The position numbers and the translations under genes are program-made. Under the pieces are notes generated by a model. That model made no database searches and was not told where the DNA came from. It was given only the letters and a program-made list of their open reading frames with translations. DNA of 45,786 bases from Planktomarina sp. (lineage in GTDB: Bacteria; Pseudomonadota; Alphaproteobacteria; Rhodobacterales; Rhodobacteraceae): positions 1 through 45,786 of the forward strand of contig JAHDDS010000002.1 in the NCBI GenBank assembly GCA_020629235.1. Reading direction: 5' to 3'. This document shows, piece after piece, positions 17,343-26,087 of this stretch (the stretch's first letter is position 1; each line of letters begins with the position of its first letter).

Positions 17343-18239
17343 ATGAATAAGAACCTATCAGCCATCGGTTTTATCCTGTCGGGGATGTGCATTTTGGGGG
17401 CCATCGACAATGTCATTGTCCTGATTTCGCCCGAAGTCGGCCTGTGGCAATTCCACTTCGCGCGCAGTGCGCTGGCGGTGCCCATGTTGCTGGCCGTGGG
17501 CCTGGCCTTTGGATGGCGGTTGCGACCCAACCGGCTGTGGTGGGTCACGGGCCGCAACATGTTCTTGTCCATCGCCATGTTCATCTATTTCGGGTGTCTG
17601 GGCTTCTTTCCCATTGCGCAAGTGGCGGCGGGTCTGTTCACCGCGCCGATTTTCGTGATGATCATCAGCGCAGTTTGGACCCGCCAGCCCATTGGGCCCA
17701 TTCGCATTTTTGCGGCCCTGGTGGGGTTTGTGGGGACGATGCTGGTGCTGCGGCCTGAAGTTGGGGCCTTCGGATGGCCCAACCTGATCCCCATTGCCGC
17801 AGGGCTGAGTTATGCCTTTGGCAATGTGGTCACCCGACGCTGGTGCGAAGGGGAAAGCGCCTTTGCCTTGTTGTGGTCCTACATGGCGATCATGGGGGTA
17901 ATGGGCGGCGCGGTGCTGGTGTATTTGATGATCAATCCCACCGGCCTGGACGGGTATCTGACCCGTGGCTGGGTCTGGCCCAGTGGAACGGTCTGGTTCT
18001 GGATCGTGATGCAGGCGATCTTTTCGCTGATCGGGATAGGCTTCATCATGCAGGCCTATCTGATCGGGGAAGTGACCTATGTCACCATCTTCGAATACGC
18101 CATGTTGATCAGCGCAGGCTTGACCGCGTATCTGGCCTTTGGCCAAGTGGTGCCGCCCTTGGGGTTGCTGGGGATCGCGATCATCGTGGCCACCGGCGTT
18201 GTGATTGTTATGCGCACAGCCAAGGCCGACGCGCCCTAG
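17343..18239 (+). CDS. EamA/DMT-family transporter
   Basis: A 298-residue inner-membrane protein with about ten hydrophobic helices arranged as two EamA repeats, for example IGFILSGMCILGAIDNVIVL at the start and LLGIAIIVATGVVIVM at the end. Members export amino acids, nucleosides or other metabolites; the substrate is unknown. I prefer the ATG at 17343 (MNKNLSAIGF), which begins at the first helix; an ATG at 17307 would add 12 polar residues. It is divergent from the acyl-CoA synthetase, and its stop is followed with no gap by hairpin array 2. Confidence 0.85.
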   Translation: MNKNLSAIGFILSGMCILGAIDNVIVLISPEVGLWQFHFARSALAVPMLLAVGLAFGWRLRPNRLWWVTGRNMFLSIAMFIYFGCLGFFPIAQVAAGLFTAPIFVMIISAVWTRQPIGPIRIFAALVGFVGTMLVLRPEVGAFGWPNLIPIAAGLSYAFGNVVTRRWCEGESAFALLWSYMAIMGVMGGAVLVYLMINPTGLDGYLTRGWVWPSGTVWFWIVMQAIFSLIGIGFIMQAYLIGEVTYVTIFEYAMLISAGLTAYLAFGQVVPPLGLLGIAIIVATGVVIVMRTAKADAP

Positions 18240-18308
18240 CATTTTTCGAAACGAAAAATGGAACAGAGCCTCTTAGAGGCTCTGCCCAAAATTCTGTTTC
18301 AGAATTTT
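18240..18308. repeat. Array of three 9-3-9 hairpins at 24-nt pitch (copy 2)
   Basis: Perfect 21-nt hairpins begin at 18240, 18264 and 18288. The arms are CATTTTTCG/CGAAAAATG (loop AAA), CAGAGCCTC/GAGGCTCTG (loop TTA) and AAAATTCTG/CAGAATTTT (loop TTT). They fill almost all of the 70 bp between the convergent stop codons of the DMT transporter (18239) and the fadB-like gene (18310). Read on the minus strand, the order, the GGG spacer and the middle hairpin match copy 1 at 5461. The terminal T-run could allow intrinsic termination of the transporter transcript. Confidence 0.88.
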
Positions 18309-18309
18309 T

Positions 18310-20493
18310 TTAAGCGGCGAACCGGTCGTAGAACCCTTCGCCTTTGTCCGCCAGATCGCGCACCAACGCAGGGGTGTCGAACCGCGCGCCGAATTTGGCC
18401 GACAGTGCGTCGCAGGTTTCCGCAGCCCAAGGTGCCCCCACCATGTCCAGCCAGGACAGGGGACCGCCAGACCACGGCGCAAAGCCCCAGCCCATGATCG
18501 CGCCCACGTCGCCTTCGCGGATGTCCAGCAGAACGTTTTCTTCCAAGGCGCGCACGGCTTCCAAGACTTGGGCGAACATCAGGCGGTTTTGCACTTCGGT
18601 CAGGTCAGGCTGGTCTGCCGCTTCGGGGTATTGATCGGTGAAGCCGTCCCACAGACCCGTCCGTTTGCCCCGTTCGTCATAGTCATAAAAACCGGCCGAC
18701 GTTTTGCGACCCAAACGGTTCAGACCTTCCATCCAGAAGATCACCTCATCCACCGCCGCGTCGGGGTATGCGTCCCCCATGGCGGCTTTGGTGGCCTTGG
18801 CGATCTTGGCGCCAAGGTCGATGGATGTTTCGTCCACCAATTGCAGCGGTCCCAAAGGCATGCCCAAAAGACGCGCGCCGTTTTCGATCAAGGACAGGTT
18901 CACACCTTCCTTGGCCATGCGGATGCCTTCGTTGATGTACGGAATGATGCAGCGGTTGGCGTAAAAGAACCGCGCGTCGTTCACCACGATGGGCGTCTTG
19001 CGGACTTGGCGGTTGAAATCCAGCGCCTTGGCCACGGCCCGGTCGCCGGTCTTTTCACCCTTGATGATTTCCAGCAGGGGCATTTTCTCTGCCGGGCTGA
19101 AGAAGTGCATGCCGATGAACTGGTCTGGCCGTTTGGATGCCTTGGCCAGTTCAGAGATCGGAATGGTAGACGTGTTGGTGGCAAAGATGCAGTCGTCGCC
19201 GATCACGGCTTCCACTTTCTGGGTCATCTCTGCCTTCACTTTGGGGTCTTCGAACACCGCTTCGATGATCAGATCGCAATCCGCCAGGGCCGACAGGTCA
19301 GGCGTGGCGGTGATCTTGGCCAGATAGGCTTCTTTCTTGTCTTCCGTGATCTTGCGGCGTTTGATGCCCTTGTCCCAGTGCGCTTCGGCATAGGCTTTGC
19401 CTTTGTCAGCCCGGTCCTGGTCCATGTCGATCAGCACCACGTCGATGCCCGCTTGGGCCGACACCAGGGCGATGCCCGCGCCCATCATGCCCGCGCCCAA
19501 CACGCCCAGTTTCTTGACGGATTGATCGGGCACGTCCTTGGGGCGCACAGCGCCTTTTTCCAGGGCTTCTTTGTTGATGAACAAAGACCGGATCATGTTG
19601 CCGGACGATGGGTTCATCAACACGTGGGTGAACCAGCGCGCTTCAATTTTCAGGGCGGTGTCAAACGGCACCATGGCGCCTTCGTATACAGCCGACAGCA
19701 ATGCCTTGGCCGCAGGGTACACCCCTTGGGTGTTGCCATTGACCATGGCGGATGCCCCCACAAAGGTCATGAACCCTGCGGGGTGATACGGCGCACCGCC
19801 TGGCATTTTCCAACCCTTCTGGTCCCAGGGCTTCACGATGTCTGCGTCTTTGGCGTTCAGCACCCAGTCTTTGGCGGCAGCCAGTGGATCATCGACAACT
19901 TCGTCGATCAGGCCCGCTGATTTGGCTTTCTTTGGGTCATACATCTTGCCCTGCAACAGCGGCTCTGACGCGCCCATGGCCCCCAGCTTGCGGCTGACAC
20001 GTGTGGTGCCGCCCATGCCGGGGAAGATGCCCACCTTGATTTCTGGCAGACCGATTTTGGCCTTGGGATTGTCGGCGCAGAAAATGCGGTGGCAGGCCAG
20101 CGGGATTTCCAAGCCGATGCCAAGCGCTGTGCCGGGCAGGGCGGCGGCGACAGGTTTGCCACCCTTGTTGGTCTTGGGGTCCATGCCCGCGCGTTCGATG
20201 CGCCGCAGTTGGCCGTGGGTGCGCATCAGCCCGTCAAACAACCCTTTGGCCGGGTTATCGCCCGCAGATTCCTTCATCTGCGCGATGACGTTCAGATCCA
20301 TCCCACCCGCGAAGCTGTCTTTCTTGCCAGACGTGATGACGATGCCTTTGACGGCGTCATCCGCCAAAGCGCTGTCGAAATGCGCCATCAGGTCTTCATA
20401 GCCCTGCATGTTCATAACGTTCATGGATTTGCCGACGGTATCCCATGTGATGATGGCAACACCGTCGTCGATTTTCATTGTGAAATCAGTCAT
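18310..20493 (-). CDS. fadJ: Bifunctional enoyl-CoA hydratase / 3-hydroxyacyl-CoA dehydrogenase (FadB/FadJ type)
   Basis: Catalyses the second and third steps of beta-oxidation. The 727-residue product has an N-terminal crotonase domain (about 1-200) with GTALGIGLEIPLACHR and GLPEIKVGIFPGMGGT, which hold the catalytic glutamates. An NAD-binding domain begins at GAGMMG (333-338), with IGMHFFSPAEKMPLLEII further on. The start at 20493 (MTDFTMKIDDG) follows AAAGGACCATTGAA; the frame is open 25 codons upstream. It is the last gene of the MerR-led operon, 26 bp after the thiolase. FadJ versus FadB naming is by size and partner type only. Confidence 0.9.
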   Translation of the reverse strand: MTDFTMKIDDGVAIITWDTVGKSMNVMNMQGYEDLMAHFDSALADDAVKGIVITSGKKDSFAGGMDLNVIAQMKESAGDNPAKGLFDGLMRTHGQLRRIERAGMDPKTNKGGKPVAAALPGTALGIGLEIPLACHRIFCADNPKAKIGLPEIKVGIFPGMGGTTRVSRKLGAMGASEPLLQGKMYDPKKAKSAGLIDEVVDDPLAAAKDWVLNAKDADIVKPWDQKGWKMPGGAPYHPAGFMTFVGASAMVNGNTQGVYPAAKALLSAVYEGAMVPFDTALKIEARWFTHVLMNPSSGNMIRSLFINKEALEKGAVRPKDVPDQSVKKLGVLGAGMMGAGIALVSAQAGIDVVLIDMDQDRADKGKAYAEAHWDKGIKRRKITEDKKEAYLAKITATPDLSALADCDLIIEAVFEDPKVKAEMTQKVEAVIGDDCIFATNTSTIPISELAKASKRPDQFIGMHFFSPAEKMPLLEIIKGEKTGDRAVAKALDFNRQVRKTPIVVNDARFFYANRCIIPYINEGIRMAKEGVNLSLIENGARLLGMPLGPLQLVDETSIDLGAKIAKATKAAMGDAYPDAAVDEVIFWMEGLNRLGRKTSAGFYDYDERGKRTGLWDGFTDQYPEAADQPDLTEVQNRLMFAQVLEAVRALEENVLLDIREGDVGAIMGWGFAPWSGGPLSWLDMVGAPWAAETCDALSAKFGARFDTPALVRDLADKGEGFYDRFAA

Positions 20494-20519
20494 TTCAATG
20501 GTCCTTTTCAGGTGTTGCT

Positions 20520-21731
20520 TTATACGCGTTCGATGATGGTGGCCGCACCCATGCCGGACGCCACGCACAGGGTCGCCATGCCGATCTCTTTGTCCTGGCG
20601 TTCCAACTCATCCAGCAATGTGCCGATGATGATGGCACCCGTGGCCCCCAGGGGGTGCCCCAAAGCAATGGATCCGCCGTTCACGTTCACCAAGTCGGGG
20701 TCCACGTCGAACGCCTGCTGGAACCGCAGCACGACGGATGCGAAGGCCTCGTTCACCTCGAACAAATCCATGTCTTTCACCGACAGGCCACTGTCTTTCA
20801 TGATCTTTTCGGTCACAGGCACCGGGCCCGTCAGCATGATGGTGGGGTCCAAGCCGATCTTTGATGTGGCGCGGATGCGGGCGCGGGGTTTCAGGCCGTG
20901 GGCCTCCCCAAATTCCTTGTTGCCCACCAGCACTGCGGCGGCCCCGTCCACGATGCCCGATGAATTGCCCGCGTGGTGGATGTGGTTGATCCGCTCCAGG
21001 TGCGGGTATTTCATCAGGGCCACTTTGTCGAACCCGGGCATGGCTTCGCCCATGTCTTTGAACGCGGGCTTCAAGCCGCCCAAGGACTGCATGTCCGTGC
21101 CGGGGCGGGGGTATTCGTCGCGGTCCAGAATGGTCAGACCGTTGATATCTTTGACCGCCACAATGGACTTGTCGAACCGCCCTTCGTTCATCGCCACCTC
21201 TGCCCGGTTTTGCGACCGCACGGCCAGTTCATCGGCGTCGTCGCGGCTGAAGCCGTATTCCGTGGCGATGATGTCGGCAGAGATCCCTTGGGGTACAAAG
21301 TAGTGTTCCATGGCAATCGACGGATCGACCGCAATGGCCGCCCCGTCAGACCCCATTGTTACCCGGCTCATGCATTCCACGCCGCCTGCGATATAGGCAT
21401 GTCCCGCCCCACCGCGCACTTGGTTTGCAGCCAGGTTCACCGCTTCCATGCCCGATGCACAAAAACGGTTGATGGACAGGCCGGGGATGCGTTGGTCCAG
21501 GTCGCTGTCCAACACGGCCGTCCGCGCCAAACACCCGCCTTGTTCAAAGGCCTGGGTGGCGTTCCCCCAGATCACGTCTTCCACCACGTGGCCTTCCAGC
21601 CCGTTGCGATCTTTCAAGGCGTTCAACACGCCCGATGACAACTTGGGCGCGGACACTTCGTGCAAGCTGCCGTCTTTGCGGCCCTTGCCCCGCGGCGTGC
21701 GCACCGCGTCATAGATATAGGCTTCGGTCAT
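20520..21731 (-). CDS. fadA: Acetyl-CoA C-acyltransferase (thiolase)
   Basis: Performs the thiolytic last step of beta-oxidation, acting with the FadB-like protein encoded next. The 403-residue product has the nucleophile Cys91 in NRFCASGMEAV, GGSIALGHPLGATGA with the catalytic histidine, and the second cysteine in the C-terminal CVASGMGAATIIERV. Length and motifs match FadA/FadI-type thiolases. It lies 11 bp after the GST gene in the same operon. Confidence 0.92.
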   Translation of the reverse strand: MTEAYIYDAVRTPRGKGRKDGSLHEVSAPKLSSGVLNALKDRNGLEGHVVEDVIWGNATQAFEQGGCLARTAVLDSDLDQRIPGLSINRFCASGMEAVNLAANQVRGGAGHAYIAGGVECMSRVTMGSDGAAIAVDPSIAMEHYFVPQGISADIIATEYGFSRDDADELAVRSQNRAEVAMNEGRFDKSIVAVKDINGLTILDRDEYPRPGTDMQSLGGLKPAFKDMGEAMPGFDKVALMKYPHLERINHIHHAGNSSGIVDGAAAVLVGNKEFGEAHGLKPRARIRATSKIGLDPTIMLTGPVPVTEKIMKDSGLSVKDMDLFEVNEAFASVVLRFQQAFDVDPDLVNVNGGSIALGHPLGATGAIIIGTLLDELERQDKEIGMATLCVASGMGAATIIERV

Positions 21732-21742
21732 CGTCGTCTCCT

Positions 21743-22372
21743 TTACGCCCGGTCGCTTGGGTTGCCGGGCATCAAATCGTAGGGGTGTTTCCAGCCCGGC
21801 GTGGCGCTGATGCGCGTCAGCCAGGCGTCAATGTTGGGCCAGTCCGCTCGGTCAAAGCCGAACGGTTCGGGGTAGTACAGGTACGCACAGTTGGCGATGT
21901 CGGCGATGGTCAGGGTGTCACCCGCCAGCCAATTGCGTCCCTGCAGGTGGGTGTTTAACACGCCGTAAGCTGCCTTCAGCCGCCCCTGCATGAAGCCGAT
22001 GACTTGTTCGGGCCGTTTGTCTTCGGGCAAGAAATTCATCAAGAACCGCGTCATCCCGGCTTGGGACGACATTTTGTGATTGTCCCACAGCACCCAACGC
22101 AGCACTTCGTATTTGTCCGCAGCCGCGCCGCCCAGTTTGCCGGATTGATCCACGGCCCATTGCTGGATCGCGCCCGATTGCGTCAGGCGAACATCGCCGT
22201 CCACCAGCACAGGCGCTTCGCCCATGACGTTGCCCGCGCGATAGTCATCCGTGCGCGTGGCCCCGCCGAAGAAATCCACGAAGACCGGTTCCCAAGGGAT
22301 GCCCGCCAGTTCCAGTGTCAGGGCAGCCTTGTAGGCATTCCCGCTTTCCCCAAAACAGTGCAGTTTAACCAC
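21743..22372 (-). CDS. Glutathione S-transferase family protein
   Basis: A 209-residue cytosolic protein with an N-terminal thioredoxin-like half (VKLHCFGESGNAYKAALTLEL, then GEAPVLVDGDVRLTQSGAI with the glutathione-contacting Ser) and a helical C-terminal half (NWLAGDTLTIADIANCAYL). The start is a GTG at 22370-22372 preceded by a GGGGG run; no ATG is available nearby. It is embedded in the beta-oxidation operon. Its substrate is unknown; detoxification of reactive acyl intermediates is a guess from position. Confidence 0.85.
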   Translation of the reverse strand: MVKLHCFGESGNAYKAALTLELAGIPWEPVFVDFFGGATRTDDYRAGNVMGEAPVLVDGDVRLTQSGAIQQWAVDQSGKLGGAAADKYEVLRWVLWDNHKMSSQAGMTRFLMNFLPEDKRPEQVIGFMQGRLKAAYGVLNTHLQGRNWLAGDTLTIADIANCAYLYYPEPFGFDRADWPNIDAWLTRISATPGWKHPYDLMPGNPSDRA

Positions 22373-22385
22373 GAAAACACCCCCG

Positions 22386-22408
22386 TCTTCTTTTGTTCAA
22401 AAATACTC
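22386..22408 (-). repeat. Copy 1 of a 23-nt leader element (GAGTATTTTT...AAGA)
   Basis: Read on the minus strand this begins GAGTATTTTTGAACAAAAGA and ends AGA. It is identical over 23 nt to 31571-31593. In both places it follows a GC-rich hairpin and precedes a start codon by roughly 15-20 nt. It may be a promoter or leader element of this lineage. Confidence 0.7.
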
Positions 22409-22419
22409 GCGCCGCAGGC

Positions 22420-22441
22420 TGGGGCCGCGCAGGCGGCCCCA
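22420..22441 (-). terminator. GC-rich hairpin between the acyl-CoA dehydrogenase and GST genes
   Basis: GGGGCCGC (22421-22428) pairs with GCGGCCCC (22433-22440) around a 4-nt loop, extended by a flanking T-A pair. On the minus strand it follows the dehydrogenase stop by 7 nt. There is no adjoining T-run, so it may be a partial terminator or an mRNA-stabilising stem inside the operon. Confidence 0.5.
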
Positions 22442-22448
22442 AGACAGA

Positions 22449-24221
22449 TCAGAAGTTGGCCGCTTTCAGTGCCATCACTGTGTCCGCGCCGCTTTCGATG
22501 CGCGCCAGGTGCATCCCCGTCGCCGGCAGGCGGCGGGCCATGTAAAACCGCCCGGTGTGCAGTTTGTTTTCATGGAATTCTGGATCCGGGGTCCCATCGG
22601 CCAAAGCCGCCAAGGATGCCTTTGCCATTTGCGCCCACATGTATCCCAAGCACACATGACCAAACATGTGCATAAAGTCGTTCGATCCTGCCAAGGCGTG
22701 GTTGGGATTTTTCATGCCGTTCTGCATGAAGTACATCCCCGCCGCTTGCAGATCTTTGGACGCTTTCTTCAACGGCCCCAGGAAGTCTTCCATGCCGTCG
22801 ACCTCTGCGTTGTCTTTGCAGAACGTTTTCACCAAATCAAAGAAGGCCATCACGTGTTTACCGCCGTCTTGGGCCAGCTTACGCCCCACCAGGTCCAGCG
22901 CTTGCACGCCGTTGGCCCCTTCGTAAATCATGGCGATCCGGGCGTCGCGCGTGAATTGGGACATGCCCCATTCTTCGATGTATCCGTGGCCGCCATAAAG
23001 CTGGCTGGCTTTCACAGTCATGTCGAAGCCTTCGTCGGTCAAAAAGCCCTTCACAACAGGGGTCAGCAGGGACAGCAGCCCGTCGGCGTCTTGGTCGCCC
23101 GCCACGGACCGATCCAGCAGCGTGGCCACCCAAAAGGCAAAGGCACGGGCCCCTTCGGCAAAGCTTTTCTGGTCCATCAAGGCACGGCGCACGTCGGGGT
23201 GCACGATGATGGGATCGGCGGCCCCGTCTGGGTTTTTCGCCCCCGTGATGTCGCGGCCCTGCAGGCGGTCGTTGGCGTATGTCACGGCGTTTTGGTACGC
23301 GACTTCGGCCTGGCCGATGCCCTGCATGCCCACGCCCAAGCGCGCTTCGTTCATCATGGTGAACATGGCGCGCATGCCTTTGTGTTCTTCGCCCAGCAGG
23401 TACCCGGTCGCCTCGTCATAGTTCATCACGCATGTGGCGTTGCCGTGGATGCCCATCTTTTCTTCGATCTTGCCGCACGACACGCCATTGCGCGCGCCCA
23501 AAGTCCCGTCCTCTTTGACGTGGAATTTCGGTACGATGAACAAGGACACGCCCTTGATGCCGTCCGGGCCACCGGGGATTTTGGCCAGCACCAAGTGAAT
23601 GATGTTGTCGGCCATGTCGTGTTCCCCGGCCGAGATGAAGATTTTCTGGCCGCTGATTTTATACGTCCCGTCGCCCTGGGGGTCCGCCTTGGTGCGCATC
23701 ATGCCCAAGTCGGTGCCGCAGTGCGGTTCGGTCAGGTTCATGGTGCCGGACCACGCGCCAGAGATCATGTTGGGCAAATACGTTTCTTTTTGGCCGTCCG
23801 TGCCGTGGGCCACGATGGCAGATGCCGCCCCATGGGTCAGGCCGTGATACATGGTGAAGGCTTGGTTGGCGGCGCAGAACATTTCCCCGCAGACTGTGTT
23901 CATCAGGTGGGGCATGCCTTGGCCGCCGTAGGCTTCGGGCATGTCGATGCCGGGCCAGCCGCCTTCGTGGATTTGGTCATAGGCGTCTTTGAAGCCCGTG
24001 GGCGTGCGCACCACGCCGTTGTCCCAGGTGCAACCTTCTTTGTCGCCCACCACGTTCAGCGGGGTCAAAACCTCGGACGCCAATTTGCCGGCTTCGCCGA
24101 AAATCGCTGCCGTGAAATCACGGTCCAGGTCGGCGTATCCGGGGATATCCATTTCGGTGACGTTCAACACGTCGTGCAACACAAACAACTGGTCTTTGGT
24201 GGGGGCGGTATAGCTGGGCAT
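22449..24221 (-). CDS. Long-type acyl-CoA dehydrogenase (DmdC-like subfamily)
   Basis: A 590-residue flavoenzyme that introduces the alpha-beta double bond in an acyl-CoA. It has the [18 protein letters not shown]-contact motif and [19 protein letters not shown] near residue 430, where this subfamily carries its catalytic Glu. A C-terminal extension about 200 residues longer than short-chain enzymes ends MALKAANF. This architecture is shared by 3-methylmercaptopropionyl-CoA dehydrogenase (DmdC) and by broad acyl-CoA dehydrogenases. With thiolase and FadB-like genes next to it, general beta-oxidation is the better guess. It follows the MerR gene by 56 bp. Confidence 0.88.
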   Translation of the reverse strand: MPSYTAPTKDQLFVLHDVLNVTEMDIPGYADLDRDFTAAIFGEAGKLASEVLTPLNVVGDKEGCTWDNGVVRTPTGFKDAYDQIHEGGWPGIDMPEAYGGQGMPHLMNTVCGEMFCAANQAFTMYHGLTHGAASAIVAHGTDGQKETYLPNMISGAWSGTMNLTEPHCGTDLGMMRTKADPQGDGTYKISGQKIFISAGEHDMADNIIHLVLAKIPGGPDGIKGVSLFIVPKFHVKEDGTLGARNGVSCGKIEEKMGIHGNATCVMNYDEATGYLLGEEHKGMRAMFTMMNEARLGVGMQGIGQAEVAYQNAVTYANDRLQGRDITGAKNPDGAADPIIVHPDVRRALMDQKSFAEGARAFAFWVATLLDRSVAGDQDADGLLSLLTPVVKGFLTDEGFDMTVKASQLYGGHGYIEEWGMSQFTRDARIAMIYEGANGVQALDLVGRKLAQDGGKHVMAFFDLVKTFCKDNAEVDGMEDFLGPLKKASKDLQAAGMYFMQNGMKNPNHALAGSNDFMHMFGHVCLGYMWAQMAKASLAALADGTPDPEFHENKLHTGRFYMARRLPATGMHLARIESGADTVMALKAANF

Positions 24222-24277
24222 GGTCTGCTCCTGATCGGTGTGTCCGGTTCACAGTGGGATAAAGGGGGCGGCGGGGG

Positions 24278-24676
24278 TTACTGCGCCGCTTCTTTTTGTT
24301 GAAGGTCGGCAATGACCCGTTCGCCCCACTTCATTTGGGCCTGCAATTCTGAAATCGCTTCGGTCAGTTCGTCGCGCTGGCGGATCATATCTTCCAGGCG
24401 TTCTTGCGCGATTTTATAGGTTTCTTGCAGCTGCGTGGCTTGGGCATCGCCGATGTCGTACATGTTCAACAACTGGCGAATTTGTTCGAGTGAAAAGCCA
24501 AAGCGCTTGCCCTGTAAAATCAGTTTTAAGCGGGCTTGGTCGCGGCGGGTGAACAGGCGCTTGGACCCGTCGCGCTGCGGGAACAGCAGTTCTTTGGCTT
24601 CATAAAACCGCAACGTGCGGGGCGTGACTTGGAAAACCTCACACATTTCACGGATCGTCATAAGGGCGTCAGACAT
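24278..24676 (-). CDS. MerR-family regulator of beta-oxidation genes
   Basis: A 132-residue transcription factor. Residues 5-75 form a winged helix-turn-helix (TIREMCEVFQVTPRTLRFYEA, then FTRRDQARLKLIL and GFSLEQIRQLL). Residues 80-130 form a dimerising coiled coil (ERLEDMIRQRDELTEAISEL). There is no metal-binding cysteine cluster, so it is not a metal sensor; it resembles MerR regulators of acyl-CoA catabolism such as LiuR. GAAGGA precedes the ATG. It leads the minus-strand operon and has a palindrome 62 bp upstream, so autoregulation is likely, with an acyl-CoA as probable effector. Confidence 0.85.
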   Translation of the reverse strand: MSDALMTIREMCEVFQVTPRTLRFYEAKELLFPQRDGSKRLFTRRDQARLKLILQGKRFGFSLEQIRQLLNMYDIGDAQATQLQETYKIAQERLEDMIRQRDELTEAISELQAQMKWGERVIADLQQKEAAQ

Positions 24677-24731
24677 CGGGCATTCCTTCGTTCTGGTGCG
24701 CAGTGGATTCGCGTAACTGTCATCAAACTAG

Positions 24732-24754
24732 TTTACGTTGACGTTAACGTCAAG
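24732..24754. promoter_or_regulatory. Palindromic operator and promoter for the MerR operon
   Basis: TTGACGTTAACGTCAA (24738-24753) is a perfect 16-bp palindrome, with ACGT half-sites extended on one side by TTTACG. On the minus strand TTGACG can serve as a -35 box, with TAGTTT 17 bp further as a weak -10, so the site lies inside the promoter as MerR-family operators do. It resembles the ACGT-rich boxes known for LiuR-type regulators. Confidence 0.65.
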
Positions 24755-24801
24755 AATGACGACGCGTCACGTTTGCTTGGCCTTTGCCAGCCACAACGCA
24801 A

Positions 24802-24821
24802 AAGGGGCCTTGCGGCCCCTT
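24802..24821 (-). terminator. Intrinsic terminator of the metal exporter gene
   Basis: AAGGGGCC (24802-24809) pairs with GGCCCCTT (24814-24821) around TTGC. On the minus strand the stem is followed by a TTTT run, 30 nt after the exporter's stop codon. On the plus strand no T-run follows. Confidence 0.75.
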
Positions 24822-24851
24822 CAGATAACGCGCGGATGTCTTAAGCTGGGG

Positions 24852-26003
24852 TTAATTCAAAAATCCCGGGGCCAAGAAGAAAAACCCATAGCTGACGATC
24901 AAAGCTGGCACCGCGGAATAAGCCGTGGCCCAAATGGCGGCTTTGGGATTCAGGGCAATGGCGGGAAACAGCGCATCCCCGTCGTTTGAAATTGCGTTGC
25001 CCACCAGGGCCGAGAAGGGCACAAATCCGTTCAGGTAAAACGTCGTCACCAAAATCTGCGGGCCACATCCTGGGATGAAGCCGATCACCACGGCGATCAG
25101 CGGAACAATCGGGGCCACGACAGCAAACCAGGTTTTCAAGTCAAGGCCGCCGAAGCTGACCAAGAATTCAAAGATCAAAAACGCCGCCAGAACCCATACT
25201 GCGATGAATGCGGTTTCTTCGGCCATGCGGGTGACCGCCGGGTCGCCCTGGTTGGTCATGGCTTTGACAGGGGACATGCACCAGACCAACAGGCCGACGA
25301 AGGTGCCGCCCAGACCCAAGGCCAGCAGGGTGTTGGCCCCGAAGATCGCCTCGATATCCATATTGGCCAGGTCCAGAACGCCCACCACCAATCCGGGCAG
25401 GGCAAAGGCCGCAAAGGCCCAGTGGCGCGGCGCCGTGCCCCCCAAGGACGGCGCGTTGACGCTGGACTTGCTGGGATCTGCGGGAAATTCCATTTTGTTG
25501 ACCCGGTCCACAACCCAGCCCGACAGGATGCCCACCACCAGCGACAGGGGCAGCACCACCAGTGCCGCGTCCGGGCGGGTGGCGATCAGCAAAAATGCCG
25601 CGTCCCCCATGGTGGCTGTCAGCGCCGCCACGACTGCACCGAAGCCAACGTGCCCCGACGAATAGGCCGCCACCACCACAACCGCGCCGCCGCAGCCGGG
25701 GATCATCCCCAAGAAGGCAGCAAAGGGCACCTGAAGTGCTTTGGCGTCCGACATTTTTTCCGCCAGGTTGATCTTCAGCAGCTTCTCAATGCCGTAAAAC
25801 GCCAACAGGGTTGCCGCCACAAAGCACGACACCGCGAAATAGGCGTCCAGCATCTGTTCGCGCACCAAAGCCCCAGCCGCACCGGGCAGCAGGGCCAGAA
25901 CGATAAGGACCAAAGCGATCACCAGGCGTTTGCTGCGAAACGGCCCGATCAGGTCTTGGGCGACAAAGGGTTTAACGTCACTTTGGGCGGTGTCAGCGGG
26001 CAT
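24852..26003 (-). CDS. Putative 10-TM manganese/heavy-metal exporter (ArsP_2 type)
   Basis: A 383-residue polytopic inner-membrane protein with about ten helices. It has two related signatures, FLGMIPGCGGAVVVVAAY (first half) and VIGFIPGCGPQILVTTFY (second half), showing an internal duplication with paired PGCG motifs. These match the putative 10-TM heavy-metal exporter family, often annotated as a putative manganese transporter in Rhodobacteraceae. I place the start at 26003 (MPADTAQSDV); the open frame continues 46 codons further but crosses the palindrome at 26020-26038. A terminator follows. Metal identity is inferred from family and operator, not shown. Confidence 0.75.
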   Translation of the reverse strand: MPADTAQSDVKPFVAQDLIGPFRSKRLVIALVLIVLALLPGAAGALVREQMLDAYFAVSCFVAATLLAFYGIEKLLKINLAEKMSDAKALQVPFAAFLGMIPGCGGAVVVVAAYSSGHVGFGAVVAALTATMGDAAFLLIATRPDAALVVLPLSLVVGILSGWVVDRVNKMEFPADPSKSSVNAPSLGGTAPRHWAFAAFALPGLVVGVLDLANMDIEAIFGANTLLALGLGGTFVGLLVWCMSPVKAMTNQGDPAVTRMAEETAFIAVWVLAAFLIFEFLVSFGGLDLKTWFAVVAPIVPLIAVVIGFIPGCGPQILVTTFYLNGFVPFSALVGNAISNDGDALFPAIALNPKAAIWATAYSAVPALIVSYGFFFLAPGFLN

Positions 26004-26019
26004 GGGGCGTCCTGTTGAT

Positions 26020-26038
26020 ATTGCGAATAAGTCGCAAT
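26020..26038. promoter_or_regulatory. Fur-family-like inverted repeat upstream of the exporter
   Basis: ATTGCGA (26020-26026) and TCGCAAT (26032-26038) form a perfect 7-5-7 inverted repeat. It lies 17 nt upstream of the exporter start and 50 nt upstream of the divergent thioesterase start. The TGC-n-GCA layout with an A/T-rich centre resembles Fur/Mur boxes of alphaproteobacteria, which fits a manganese or iron response. Confidence 0.55.
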
Positions 26039-26087
26039 TACGGAAATAGACCTTGGCAACAGAAAAGCAAGCGGAAATAGTCGGCCC

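Noticed and set aside
22509-24302. A 597-codon plus-strand frame opposite the acyl-CoA dehydrogenase
   Set aside because: Composition of a shadow frame; the dehydrogenase reads through with all motifs.
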